Shown here piece after piece: positions 1-10,774 of a DNA stretch of 64,000 nt. Origin of the DNA: Trachythela sp. YZ-2020 (lineage: Eukaryota > Cnidaria > Anthozoa > Malacalcyonacea > Clavulariidae). The stretch lies in contig JADLSH010000249.1 in the NCBI GenBank assembly GCA_016169945.1, forward strand, positions 310,001-374,000, given 5' to 3'. The notes under the pieces were generated by a model, which saw nothing but the letters and a program-made list of their open reading frames with translations, was not told the origin of the DNA and made no database searches. Numbering within the stretch: position 1 is the stretch's first letter; every line of letters starts with the position of its first letter. The position numbers were made by a program, and so were the translations under genes.

Positions 1-433
1 ATAGAATTTCCATATCCGACAACTTTACGAAGTAATTCGGAGATTCATCCAAAACTATTTTCTGCCTCCAAAAGTTTTGAAATAAAGTCGAAATATCACA
101 TTATTTTTATTATTTCTTTATAGCCCATATCTTGGATGCATTTATTCGGAATTTGTTTCATTTTGTAACTTTACGAGGACGTTGCTCCGGAAATGTTGGA
201 AAATTGTTCCAAAGCGTTGCTGAAAGTTGCAAAAGGTTCTTAAAAAGTTGCAAAATGTAACAAAAATTAAAGAAAAATATTCTAAAGTCGCAAAATGGTT
301 CCAAAAAAAAATTTCAAAATGTCTCAAAACGTGTTCGGAAGGAAATTCCAGCGTAATCAACGAGATTCCACACAATCCAAATGGAAACACGACCTACAGA
401 AATTTTCCTAACTCTCTCTCGAAATTTTCCAAA
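1..433. other. Upstream flank of the aldolase gene, no gene seen
   Basis: This AT-rich flank lies upstream of the aldolase start codon. A reading frame open from position 227 runs into the aldolase frame, but its first 69 codons are low-complexity (rich in Lys, Asn and Phe) and have no counterpart in the family, so I treat them as 5'UTR or promoter. I see no clear core promoter motif. Confidence 0.5.
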
Positions 434-2717
434 ATGTCTTGTCACATAGAGCGAAATCCTGGCGTTGATTTAGACATTTCATGGGTGCGAAAAAGCTGTG
501 TTAACCTGCCTGCTGTTAACAGACGTGCAGAAACTTTAAAAACCCGAAGATCTATTAAAAAACAATGGCAAGCCGCGTGGCTTTTGAGGGCCGTTTCGTG
601 CCTTGATCTTACAACTCTTTCCGGTGACGACACAAGTGGGAACGTGGCTAGGTTGTGTTTTAAGGCTCAAAGCCCAGTTAGGCAAGATCTGTTGAAAAGC
701 ATGGGTTTCGACAAGGAGATTACGGTTGGAGCGGTTTGTGTGTATTCAATGAGGGTGCCGGACGCCGTCAAGTCGCTGAAAGATGCAGGGTCGAGTATAC
801 CCATAGCTTCGGTTGCAGCAGGGTTTCCAGCTGGTAGGTGGGCCGTGGGGGAAGGGGCAAGTAGAGTACATTAATATTTAGCTAGTGTTACGCGAAGGGT
901 GACAATCCATCTCGGAAGGTGTGGGAAACAGGCAATAGATGTAAATTATAAGATTTTCGAAAGGGAGTTGTGTTGTGTGTCCACACGGAGGGATTGACAC
1001 CCTCAGTGGTATAGCACCATCTTGTTTTGCTTGATGTCCTTTAGTTTGGAACTTACTCATTTGGAGGGGTTTGCTAAACTGAGATCAAGTTGAGTATGAG
1101 TTCTAGTTAGTGTTACTACAATTTGGATCCCCACATTTGAGATGCCTTGTTCAGGCACACTGTACAGTAGTTCTGCCACATACCACGGCAGCTTAAATTA
1201 CACACATTTCTCACACAGGCCAGACACCACTCAAACAACGTTTGGAGGAAATCGAGATGGCTGTATCATATGGTGCTAAGGAGATAGATATTGTTATATC
1301 TCGTGCTTATGTTCTTGACAGTGATTGGCAGGCTTTGTATGACGAGGTGAAAGCTTGCCGTAAAGCGTGCGGAGATGCACACCTCAAGACCATAATTGCC
1401 ACTGGGGAACTTGGGTCGTTGGTCAATGTTTACCGGGCTAGCCTTGTTTGTATGATGGCAGGGTCAGACTTTATCAAGACATCTACAGGGAAGGAAAGTG
1501 TGAATGCCACATTCTCTGTCGCTCTTGTTATGGTCAGGGCAATCCGAGACTACTTTCAGGTATAAGTTCAATGTTTTACAGTTTGACTGTACCAAACACA
1601 AGGTTTTCTCCAGTGCAGTTTCCTCCTATAGCGACACCGGAGCAATCAGAGACTTGACCCATAGGGGAACTAGGAAAAACTGATAGAGCTATCCAGTATA
1701 AATAAAGTTAGTTTAGTTTAGGTTTCCTCTTGTAGTAACACTGGATCAATAACAAATGTTGCTTACTGGACCTCTAGGGAGAACAGTTTACTAGAACTGA
1801 TAGAGCTATCCGGTATAAATAAATAAAGTTAGTTTAATTAAACCTCATATTCTTATAGCAAACTGGCTACAAAGTTGGCTTCAAGCCGGCAGGGGGAATT
1901 CGGAGTGCAAAGGAAGCCTTGACTTGGCTTGCACTGATGAAAGAAGAGTTAGGAGATGAATGGACACAACCAAACCTTTTCCGAATTGGAGCTAGTTCGC
2001 TTCTCCTTGACATCGAAAGACAACTCTTCCATTTTGTTACAGGAAGGTAAGCATCATACCAAGAATGGAGGAGGTTTTGGGATTATAAATTTTTCCTCAG
2101 GTAGTCAGGTATCTATTATGAATACCAGGGGTCGGTTGTATCAACGCCGGATAGCACTATCCACCGGATAGCGAATCTTCCAACCTTCCTAAAATGGTTG
2201 GTTGATTTGTATAATCTAGATTAAACCTTAGCATTTATAAGTTAAAGTTTCTTTTTATTAATTGTGGGGTCTACATTCATAGTTTTATAGCTTTTGGAGC
2301 ATTTTTACAACAGTCGAAAAATTCGCTATCCATTTGTTACAGGAAGGTAAGCATCAAACCAAGAATGGAGGAGGTTTTGGGATTAGAAATTTTTCCTCCG
2401 GTATCTATCATGAATACCAGCACTTCAAAGTTGGTATCCAAACTCAAAAAATGTTGTCCAATTTTGAAACTGGAGACCAATGTATTGTGTGTGTCAGGCT
2501 TTCAGCCATTTAAATGACAGAAAACGGATTATATATGTTGCACTTAAAACAAAAACCCTTTTTGTCTGCCATCATGATGATATTTAAACCATGATCGATT
2601 GTTTGATTTTCCCAGACACGAAAAACTGACTGTGAATTGTTGATCTTCTTGTAAATATGTTCTTTTTGTTTTTTATTTTACAGATATGCTGCTGCTCATG
2701 AAATGCCTATGTCTTAG
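434..2717 (+). CDS. DERA: Deoxyribose-phosphate aldolase, 4 exons
   Basis: The enzyme cleaves 2-deoxyribose 5-phosphate to glyceraldehyde 3-phosphate and acetaldehyde in cytosolic deoxynucleoside catabolism. Coding exons are 434-833, 1219-1559, 1859-2046 and 2684-2717, which gives 320 residues (human about 318). All junctions are GT-AG and in phase. The class I aldolase signature FIKTSTGKE carries the Schiff-base lysine at about residue 220. The EID motif holds Asp157, and the helper lysine is in GFKPAGG at about 256. The C-terminus ends AAHEMPMS, closely matching animal DERA. The start was chosen because the protein from 434 aligns from its first residues with animal DERA, although the frame is open further upstream. 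A poly(A) signal AATAAA lies at 2768-2773. Intron 2 holds SINE tail repeats, and intron 3 holds a copy of the exon 3 end. The identification is very secure. Confidence 0.96.
1575..1835 (+). repeat. SINE body with about two tail monomers, in aldolase intron 2
   Basis: A SINE body (TTTGACTGTACCAAACAC) is followed by about two copies of a 110-115 bp unit. Landmarks of the unit are TTTCCTC..GTAGTAACACTGG, CTTACTGGACCTCTAGGGA and AACTGATAGAGCTATCC. The same unit recurs near 26.1, 36.0, 48.4 and 52.7 kb. It starts only about 15 bp after the exon 2 donor, so it makes up nearly the whole intron. Confidence 0.8.
2331..2425 (+). repeat. Direct duplicate of the exon 3 end and its splice donor
   Basis: Bases 2331-2425 repeat about 2031-2130, including the last bases of exon 3, its donor (ACAGGAAG|GTAAGCATC) and the following intron. 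The copy has a few substitutions and lacks an 8-bp stretch. It lies in intron 3, about 300 bp downstream of the original. Confidence 0.85.
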
Positions 2718-2885
2718 AAAGTTGACACCTCATTAAATTATCATGCAAAATATTTACTCTGTACCGAAATAAACTCATTCAAATTCATAAACTTTGTACA
2801 GGAACATGTATTTGATTGATTTCTCAAATTTTAAGTTAGAATATTATATATTTGTGGTACATTCCGACTTATCTTATCGACGATA

Positions 2886-5800
2886 TCAATCTGCCAGAAA
2901 ATCAACAACTTCTTCAAGTTCTCGTTGTTTTGCTTCTTTGTGAGCCCAGCGATCCTCTGCCACCTTGGGTGTAACATTCCATTTCTCATGATAGATTATG
3001 TGTTTGCATGCTGGACACTTTTTACCTAAACCAGAATTTAGAGATAAGCCAATAAATATGTATATAATAAATTAAATCGAAATTTCCATCGAGGTGCCCA
3101 ACATTTTGACTACCCTGGCTTATACCCTAGTGTATATACATGAAATTGTGGTTAGCTTTTTGGAATCACAGGGCTGTAGGTTCGATTAATCCTGGAGGGC
3201 CTATAGTTGGCAGCTGCCTCCTGGCAAGCCTAAATTATGTATCGATAGCTTTTCGTTGACAAGTTTTTCATGACAAGTTTTGTTAGCTTGTGTGCGTGGA
3301 AACACCTAAAAACTAACCTTTAAAAGGAGGTGTTTTCATATATTTATCAAGACATCCAAAATGATAGATATGTGAACAATATACTCTTTCGAGATGATTA
3401 GGGTCTGAAGGGTCTTTTACTACCGCCTAAAAATATACAACATATCTTAGTCACATAGGAATTATACTGCTGTAAAAATTAAATACATCACTTAGTCATC
3501 AAAAGAAAAATGCGAGGTGGCAGCAGTTGTTAAATAGGGAGGACATCTAGTACATGTTATTGTATTTATTATGATTGCATTTTAATACGAAGTAGCAAAG
3601 ACGGTCAAAACAAGATATAGCTCAGGTTAATTAAAGTGCATGGTGTACAGTTTGGGAAAAGCGGGACAACAGTTATATATAAGGAATAGACCTTTTCACA
3701 GTTTTTCCAAATTTATATTTAGACAATTCCAACACCATGGCTAAAAAGAGCACACCAAAATTAATACAATACCGGTATGCAAAGTTTAGTGATAAAATAA
3801 GGATAATATGGCATTGTGAAGTTTGCACATTTTATATACTTTTATATTGCAGAAGCGAGTTTTTGCAAAATTACACTTAATGGCTTAGACTGCAACATAA
3901 AATATACAAACTTTGCATCAGGCCATATTATCCTTATGTTATAATAATTTACCACCAAACTTTGCAAATTTACTAAATTTTGATATCCTCTTCAGCTGTA
4001 GTGACGTTGGATTTTCATTTCCTTGCCTAAATAATATTTTAGAAACAAACGTGAAAAGGTCTATTATTTGCTGTGGACTGACCATGCCTGCAGAAGAAGC
4101 TTAAGATCCAAAAGAGAGAAATGTTCTGATCCACATATCTACATACAGTATATGATCCAAGAATGGCAACTCTATAGACCTACCTCAGGATCTTCAGATA
4201 ACGTCCGCTGCTGACACAATGGACACACTTCGGTAGGGTACCTTCTGATACAATCATTGACTAAAAACTCAAAAACTGACTGGAGTGATGGCTTAGGTTC
4301 AAATGGTGCAGCCTTAGGGTTTTTCTTTAAAGGTTTACTGACACATCTTCTAGCGATTTCTTCTGCCTGTGATAGAAATACTTTCCTTAAATATGGAGGA
4401 AAATTTGATCCTGTCTCTTCTATCCTGAAACAAAAACAGTTGCATAGATACATTAAATTATTTAAGCCCAACAGTGCAGAGTAGAATTCATTATTTTATA
4501 GATGGGTTTCACAAAGCACAATTGTGCAGCAGATGATTGTTAACCGACAGTTATCAGAGAGAAAAAGAGTGTTAATTTTAGAGTTAAATAGGGAGAATGA
4601 TATAGTTCAATTTTCTGAAGCTGACTATCATTTGCTACCACATAATGCTTACTGAAACCTACTTATTTAATCAAACATGAATCATGTATTTACCTAACTG
4701 ATTCAGCTGGATATTTATCTGGAACTGTCATCATAAATGCCATATTAAATCTGTAAAATCCATCAAAGAAGTATATGAACAAACAAATAGATGAAAACAA
4801 TAACCAACGAGTGAAAAAAATGGTCCAAACTTCAGAGACCCATTGAAATTCAGGTTAGCTCAAACCTTACCTATCTTGGTTAATATTTACAGTAATTACT
4901 CCACTTTTTTTTTTCATTTTATATTCATCATTTTCTGGATTAAGTATGTTCTTTCTCACATGGTTGACCTCTTCAGAACAAACACAGAATGGATTATCAT
5001 CTAAGAACTTCTTAATGAACGTTATGACTGGAATGATCTGAAATTAAAATATGGAAACTTGAAGTTGTTTACATTTAAAGACAGATGATTGATGTATTCT
5101 GAATTGTCAGTCTGCAGTATGTCTGTCTGTCTCCAGCATAAATAATGCCACTTAATAATTACCTGTTGTTTCCCAATATATTTCTTCATCTCTTGGTCAC
5201 ATATATCAACTAATTTATTTAACAGTTTTTCCGAAAGTGTTTTACTCTTTAACTCGATCAAAATCCCACTTTGTGGATAATCCTTGGGAAACTGTAGATG
5301 AACAGTCATTTGTTTATACTTTGTTCTTCTGCAATGGATAATGGGAGGAATTAGTATTACCGAAATCACTAAAGTGCTGACAGCAGGATATGAGAACCAA
5401 ATGCCTAGAGCTGTTTGATTGATCAAAAAATATTTTCGTTTGATCAAAATGATCACATGACTTGATCTTTTTCATTGTTTTGATTTGAAGTTTTTTGAAG
5501 TGTGTTAACACTTTAAGTGGCTTACTTCGCCCTTCTATTGTTTACTGATAAAAATCATTTATATTTATTATACACAAAAACGGACAACTCCAGTCTTTGT
5601 TTTGGAAGAACTACTTTTCCAAGATTTTTAAACGTTGAAGGTGCATTGCAATATTTGATAAAATTCAAAACATTAAAATTCAGAAGACAAAACCTTGATT
5701 GACATGTTGACAAAAGTGTTAACCAAGACAATCGATCAATCAAACAGCTATAAGCATTTGATTCTAACCTCCTGCTGACAAATTTATACTTGCAGAGATG

Positions 5801-6334
5801 GATTCGTTCTTCAAGAGACGTCATTCATCTGACGGATCATCCGTCATAGTGTAAACACAAGACAAACTATCCAGACAAACAAGCTAGAATATCGACATCT
5901 ATACTGGCAATGGTTCTGGGGAATAAACGGATCATCCATCAAGACTAACGATGCACACAAGTTCGTCTGAGTTGACAAACTACGCAGATAGTTCACATTG
6001 ACAGGTGATCTGCCTGATTGCTGAGTTTGTACACTGTCATTATAAATAGAATTATCAGACAAACTATCTTTTCTTTGCCCAAGTCCGTCCAGACGGTTAT
6101 CCATCTCTAACATATACAGTTAATTTGCATTCTAGCACTATATCCTTAGTCTATTGTATATAAGCACTAATGCAAAAATCCCAGCACAATATATAGATAT
6201 ACTTACTTCACTTTGACTTGAACAAGTGCTAAATGACAAGCAATAATCTCAGTTCCTTCAACAAGTTCTGTCAATTTTTCTTTAACATATTTAAGTTCTT
6301 CTCCCACGAATGCCTGATCACAATTACTGGCCAT
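2886..6334 (-). CDS. Double-RWD, RING-H2 protein (putative E3 ubiquitin ligase), 7 exons
   Basis: Exons on the minus strand are 6334-6207, 5328-5163, 5037-4871, 4750-4694, 4424-4184, 3426-3318 and 3025-2886. All phases agree and give 335 residues. Two RWD-like units are visible. The first covers about residues 8-98 (FPKDYPQSGILIEL), and the second starts at about 99 (VPDKYPAES). A RING-H2 pattern follows: C240-x2-C243, C270-x-H272-x2-H275-x2-C278 and C293-x2-C296. RWD folds resemble ubiquitin-conjugating enzymes, and RING domains recruit E2 enzymes, so a ubiquitin-ligase role is inferred. RNF25 and RNF14 share the RWD plus RING plan, but this cysteine spacing and the doubled RWD do not let me name an orthologue. 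Its stop is about 170 bp from the 3' end of the aldolase gene, tail to tail. Confidence 0.85.
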
Positions 6335-6599
6335 TTTTCTCGAATTTATAACGAAAAAATCAACTTAAAAACACAAGTTTTTGTTAAAATTTTGTAAAAA
6401 AAACTAAAAATCTTCTGTTTTGGCATACCGCAGATAATACCCCGGCTCGCTCACGGGCTCAATTTTAATATTCGGCATTTATCGACTTGCCGTCGCATTG
6501 TTTCGGCAGTCCGACGGAATTCCGAACGAATTTTAATTTTTCCTCCGCTTGGCGCAGAGATTCAACAATATTTTCGATCACTTTTTGATTAAAACTAGG

Positions 6600-6870
6600 C
6601 GACTCACTTTTTGATCGAAAATGGCCAAAAAGGCTAAGCCCTTAACATTTCTTTGACAAAAAGTTAAGGCTCACCCCTTTACTTTGGCCCTTTTCGGCCA
6701 CTTTTTGAAATTTTAAGAAAGTGACCGAAAATGGCTATTAGTAAAGACTAACCATATATTTTTACAAAACGTTAAGGCTAACCCCTTTACTTGGTGGCCG
6801 AAAATGGCTAAAAAGTAAAGGCTAAGCCCTTAACATTTTTTGACCCCTTCACTTTTCGGCTACTAAGAAA
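6600..6870. repeat. Short degenerate tandem and inverted repeat block
   Basis: Repeated words include GGCTAAGCCCTTAACATTT, CCCCTTTACTT and GGCCGAAAATGGC. They occur in direct and inverted arrangements with a spacing of roughly 75-100 bp. No coding potential is seen. Confidence 0.6.
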
Positions 6871-7461
6871 GGGCCACTAGTTTATCAGTCTATGATTGTA
6901 AAGTGTTTTACCCTCGTTAAATAAAGTTTTACATTACATTACATTTATACATCGGCCAAAATTTATGACACGTACGAATTGCAATCAATGGTTAAGTGAG
7001 AATCTTGCCGGCTTTATATAGCATTTGAACTATCGAATTGTATTCAACGAAATACTTTAAAGTGGAATGCTACCCTACACTCATTAACCCCGAGAATATT
7101 TTTAAAAACTGTAGTAATTTTAGATTTTAACTCCAATGTCTTCCCCGCCCGACCTGAGAAATGCCCCCCCCCGGCCTCCATTTCTTTTTTATATTTTATT
7201 TAAAAGGGAACTCTTTAAATTTAGTCTCTCTCAAAACAGACTTAAAAATCTATTTTACAGATTGCAACATTTACCAATATATTTTACTCAGGCCTTCCCA
7301 CACTAAAAATCTTAACATATTAACATGCCCATTGAGACTTGTCAGTCGCCTAGTTTTAATTTGATACAAATTTTGCCTGCCAGTATGCACGGACATACTG
7401 ATAAATTTAATGAAAGCCTTAACACGTACGAGTTGTTATGTGATGTCGTAAGACTTTATAA

Positions 7462-7679
7462 TAGGGAACTTTAGATTTGACGACGGCTACGGGAACGACT
7501 ACGAGATTTTTCCGTTAAATATCTGCTAATACAAACTTGTTATCATCCTCTTTAATTTGGCACAGCACATCTTTATAACAACAGTTGAGCCAAAGCGAGT
7601 TTGTATTAGCAGATATTTAACGGAAAAATCTCGTAGTCGTAGTCGTTCTCGTAGCCGTCGTCAAATCTAAAGTTCCCTA
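7462..7679. mobile_element. Foldback MITE with TA target site
   Basis: Long inverted arms of about 75 bp begin TAGGGAACTTTAGATTTGAC and end in the reverse complement GTTCCCTA. The TA at each end fits a Tc1/mariner-type target duplication. The arms are nearly perfect, and there is no transposase frame. One end sequence is shared with the foldback near 14.43-14.69 kb. Confidence 0.8.
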
Positions 7680-8235
7680 ATACAACATGTCCGCGCATAC
7701 CGGCAGGCAAGTTTGTATATATCATATTATATAAACAAGGGACCATCTATATGGTCATAAAGTAATGTTGCATTTCTGTGTTATAGACATTAAGCCAATT
7801 AGGTTTAATGCATATGCAGTAGTTTAAAATATCAAACGTTCTAAAAACTCTGGCTGTATTGGTGTATCAGATTTGAAGGACTAGGAAGGGAGTCATCGTT
7901 TCTGAAAAATTGTAAAAAATTAAAAAAAAATCCTCCCGCCCGACCTGAAAAACTTGAAATGGGTGGACGCTAAACAAGTATTTTTTTTATATGGCCTAAG
8001 AGATATAATTGTAAAATTACTGCAGAAGCTGGTTACAGGATTATATGTACGCTTGGCGTACCTATTTTAGTATTTTTAGAAATTTACTATAATAGCCTGC
8101 ACTGCCTCTAAGTTACTAGCACCTTACAATTGCCAGCCTGCGTCTTACCTCCACTCAGGCATTAGTGCTAGTCTCCTATAAAGCGCGGTCAGTGTTTCAA
8201 AAATTCTTTCACAAAAAATAATCATCTTTTTAAAG

Positions 8236-9678
8236 ATGGTAAGTTTCAATCCTTGTCAATCCGACTTCAAAAAGCACGTTTATTCTTGTTTCTTTTCATT
8301 GAAATAGAAGAATAGATATATGCCAAGATATTGAAATGTTTCTTTTCTTGAAAGGTGAATATTCCGAAGCAACGTAAGACCATTTGCAAGGGGAAATGCA
8401 AGAAGCATACAGTCCACAAAGTGACACAGTACAAAGCTGGAAAGGCTAGCCTTCATGTCCAAGGTTAGAGGATGTTTTGGGAATTTTGCTTCAATATATA
8501 TACTTGTCTAGGTTAAGAAGATAATATACAGTAACGTTTATGCAATAGTTTACTAAAATATCGGAGCTAAATAACTATTAATGTTTATATATAATAATTA
8601 TAATATATTTTCGGTCAGTTTGAATCAAAATATCTCTTTACTTTTAATAGGAAAGCGGCGTTATGATAAAAAACAGAAAGGTTTTGGTGGACAAACTAAA
8701 CCTATCTTTCACAAAAAGGTTTGTACTTTACAGATCAAGGTCTCAAACATCATGACCTGCAACTTCCAAATCTCACCAATAGACGTTACAGTCAATGTGT
8801 CCTGTAAAAAAAATACCATTTGATGGTTATATGATTCAGCCTTCGTAATTCTCCTCTCTTACACTGGCTCTCATTGTGATTGTTGGCTTGTTTTTCACTG
8901 TCCGAGAGGAACTATCCAGACAAACTAGCTAGAATAGTGCAATCTATACAGACATTTTCCTTGCATATTTATACATTTATTAGTAAGCAAACTTGTGTCC
9001 CATTTATGATCTACTTTTTCCATTTAGGCAAAGACAACGAAAAAGATTGTGTTGAGAATGGAATGTACAGAGTGCAAGTATCGGAAACAAGTACCCATCA
9101 AGAGATGTAAACATTTCGAACTGGGTGGTGACAAGAAGAGAAAGGTATGACCCCCCTGCATATGTGGCTATAAGTCCTCCCTGGATATAACTGAGTTGCG
9201 ATTAATAGCTTCCCAATTAGTTGGAGTTACAACGTTTATCAGTCAATATTGGGCATCAGAAGATATTACTCCAGTTGTATATATAATTCAGTTGTGGTCA
9301 TACACAACATTCAGAAAATAGTACAGTTTTATAAAGAGACCACCAGTAAAAGTCATTTTGCCTACCAATATTAGTCCAGTTACATGAAGGGTCCATAGGT
9401 TATGGTGGTAACACCTGAAAGTGTTACTCCAGTTACATATAGAGCCCAGTAGTTGCAGGTACTTCACCTCAGGCAACAACGGTGGTCTCGGGTCCACAAA
9501 ACACACTGTTTCCCTCCGCATCAGTAAATAAGTGTTAATTAATTATTAAGGCTTTGAGAAATTGCTCACACAGCAAAGATTCCAGTCTGGTCCTTAGCGA
9601 CCAAGATTGAAGGGACATTGATGATAAGGTTTCTAATTTTTCTTTTTTCTTTTTCAGGGACAAATGATCCAGTTCTAA
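8236..9678 (+). CDS. RPL36A: 60S ribosomal protein eL42 (L36a/L44), 5 exons
   Basis: This is a component of the large ribosomal subunit near the E site. Coding exons are 8236-8238 (ATG only), 8355-8463, 8651-8718, 9028-9144 and 9658-9678, which gives 105 residues (human 106). Family blocks are unmistakable: [46 protein letters not shown] and the C-terminus MIQF. The zinc-ribbon cysteines are present. The first pair is spaced C-x3-C (CKGKC), whereas many animals have C-x2-C and yeast is wider still. A first exon carrying only the start codon is common in ribosomal protein genes. A poly(A) signal AATAAA lies at about 9690-9695. A short pyrimidine stretch near 8203-8210 might mark the transcription start, but this is weak. 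Confidence 0.97.
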
Positions 9679-9695
9679 CTTCTAAATTCAATAAA

Positions 9696-10774
9696 TTCTT
9701 GTTGATATTGCATGTTTGTGTCTTCTTTATTTTTACAAGCACATCAGACCCTATTGCCTTGGGTTAGGAATGTTAGTGTAGCAGTGGGTTAGTGTGCACT
9801 GGAATACTGGATCAAAAAGTGATGGCCTTAGTTGATAGCATTTACTGTACTCTAACAGGAGCCAGTTTGAACTGATAGAACTACACAGCACATGGTAAAG
9901 TTAGGGTAGTTAGTAAGTACTTCATAATATCCTTACCTAGCCAATGTGATAACATCTGGGACAAGCATAATCACCTAACAGTAAACAGTTTCAAACTTCT
10001 ACACTGGTCGAAGTTGAACATGACAGTGTTAAATTTAAAGAAATTCCAAGCTTCTGTTCAACTGGGAATATATATGAACCATATTAATATATCTTAACTA
10101 TGTTTGAAAACAGGATTAGAACTACATGTTCTTAAAACACAATTTATTAAATTGTCTACATACAGTATACATGATTGTTCATTAATAAGTATTAAATAGA
10201 CATGTGCAATTTTATCTATGATGAATTAATTTGATTCAAGTAATATATCATGTTAATTACATGTGAAGTATGCTAATTTTCTAAATATTATACACATTTT
10301 ATTTGAATAAAATATCAAAACACAACATGAAATTGAAAAGCAAACTCTTTTCCATTCAACACCAAGGGTTATGCTGCAAACTTGCTGTTTACATCCATCC
10401 AATACTTATGCGCTTGTTCTAATTGGATTCAATCGACTCTAAATGATGGGAACCAGTGTTTTCAATAATAATTGTAATAACAGGTTGCATTTCAAAAATA
10501 TCTGTCTGTGTTCAAAATTTCCAGATGAAAGTCAATTATAAATTTTGCAAATAAACAAAGAGATAAGTGGCTGTGAAAGGCCTAATAGGCTGCAATAAAC
10601 TGCCGGTAACTGCCTTTTATTGAAAACACTGGGGAACACTTCTAAACAATTGATATTGTGAGTTGTTATTTTATTGCTGAATGGAAAAGAATATTACCGG
10701 TACTATAAAATAAATTAACTACAACAAATAAGTTATTTATTGTCCAAACAGCAATAGGTTGGTACTTGGTATAC
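9696..10774. other. Convergent intergenic region, nothing recognised
   Basis: This AT-rich DNA lies between the 3' ends of RPL36A (+) and the JIP1-like gene (-). On the minus strand an AATAAA at about 10741-10736, some 35 bp after the JIP1-like stop, is a likely poly(A) signal. I see no exon or clear repeat otherwise. Confidence 0.5.

Larger units (their letters stand above)
6335..8235. other. Divergent intergenic region with repeats
   Basis: This region separates the 5' ends of the RWD/RING gene (-) and RPL36A (+). Bases 6600-6870 hold degenerate repeats built around AAAATGGCTAAAAAG and GGCTAAGCCCTTAACATTT. A TA-flanked foldback element lies at 7462-7679. No coding exon was recognised, and promoters for both genes should lie at its ends. 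Confidence 0.6.

Noticed and set aside
2031..2171. 71-codon frame overlapping aldolase exon 3 and intron 3
   Set aside because: It is out of frame with the aldolase and reads through its splice donor. It has no family resemblance.
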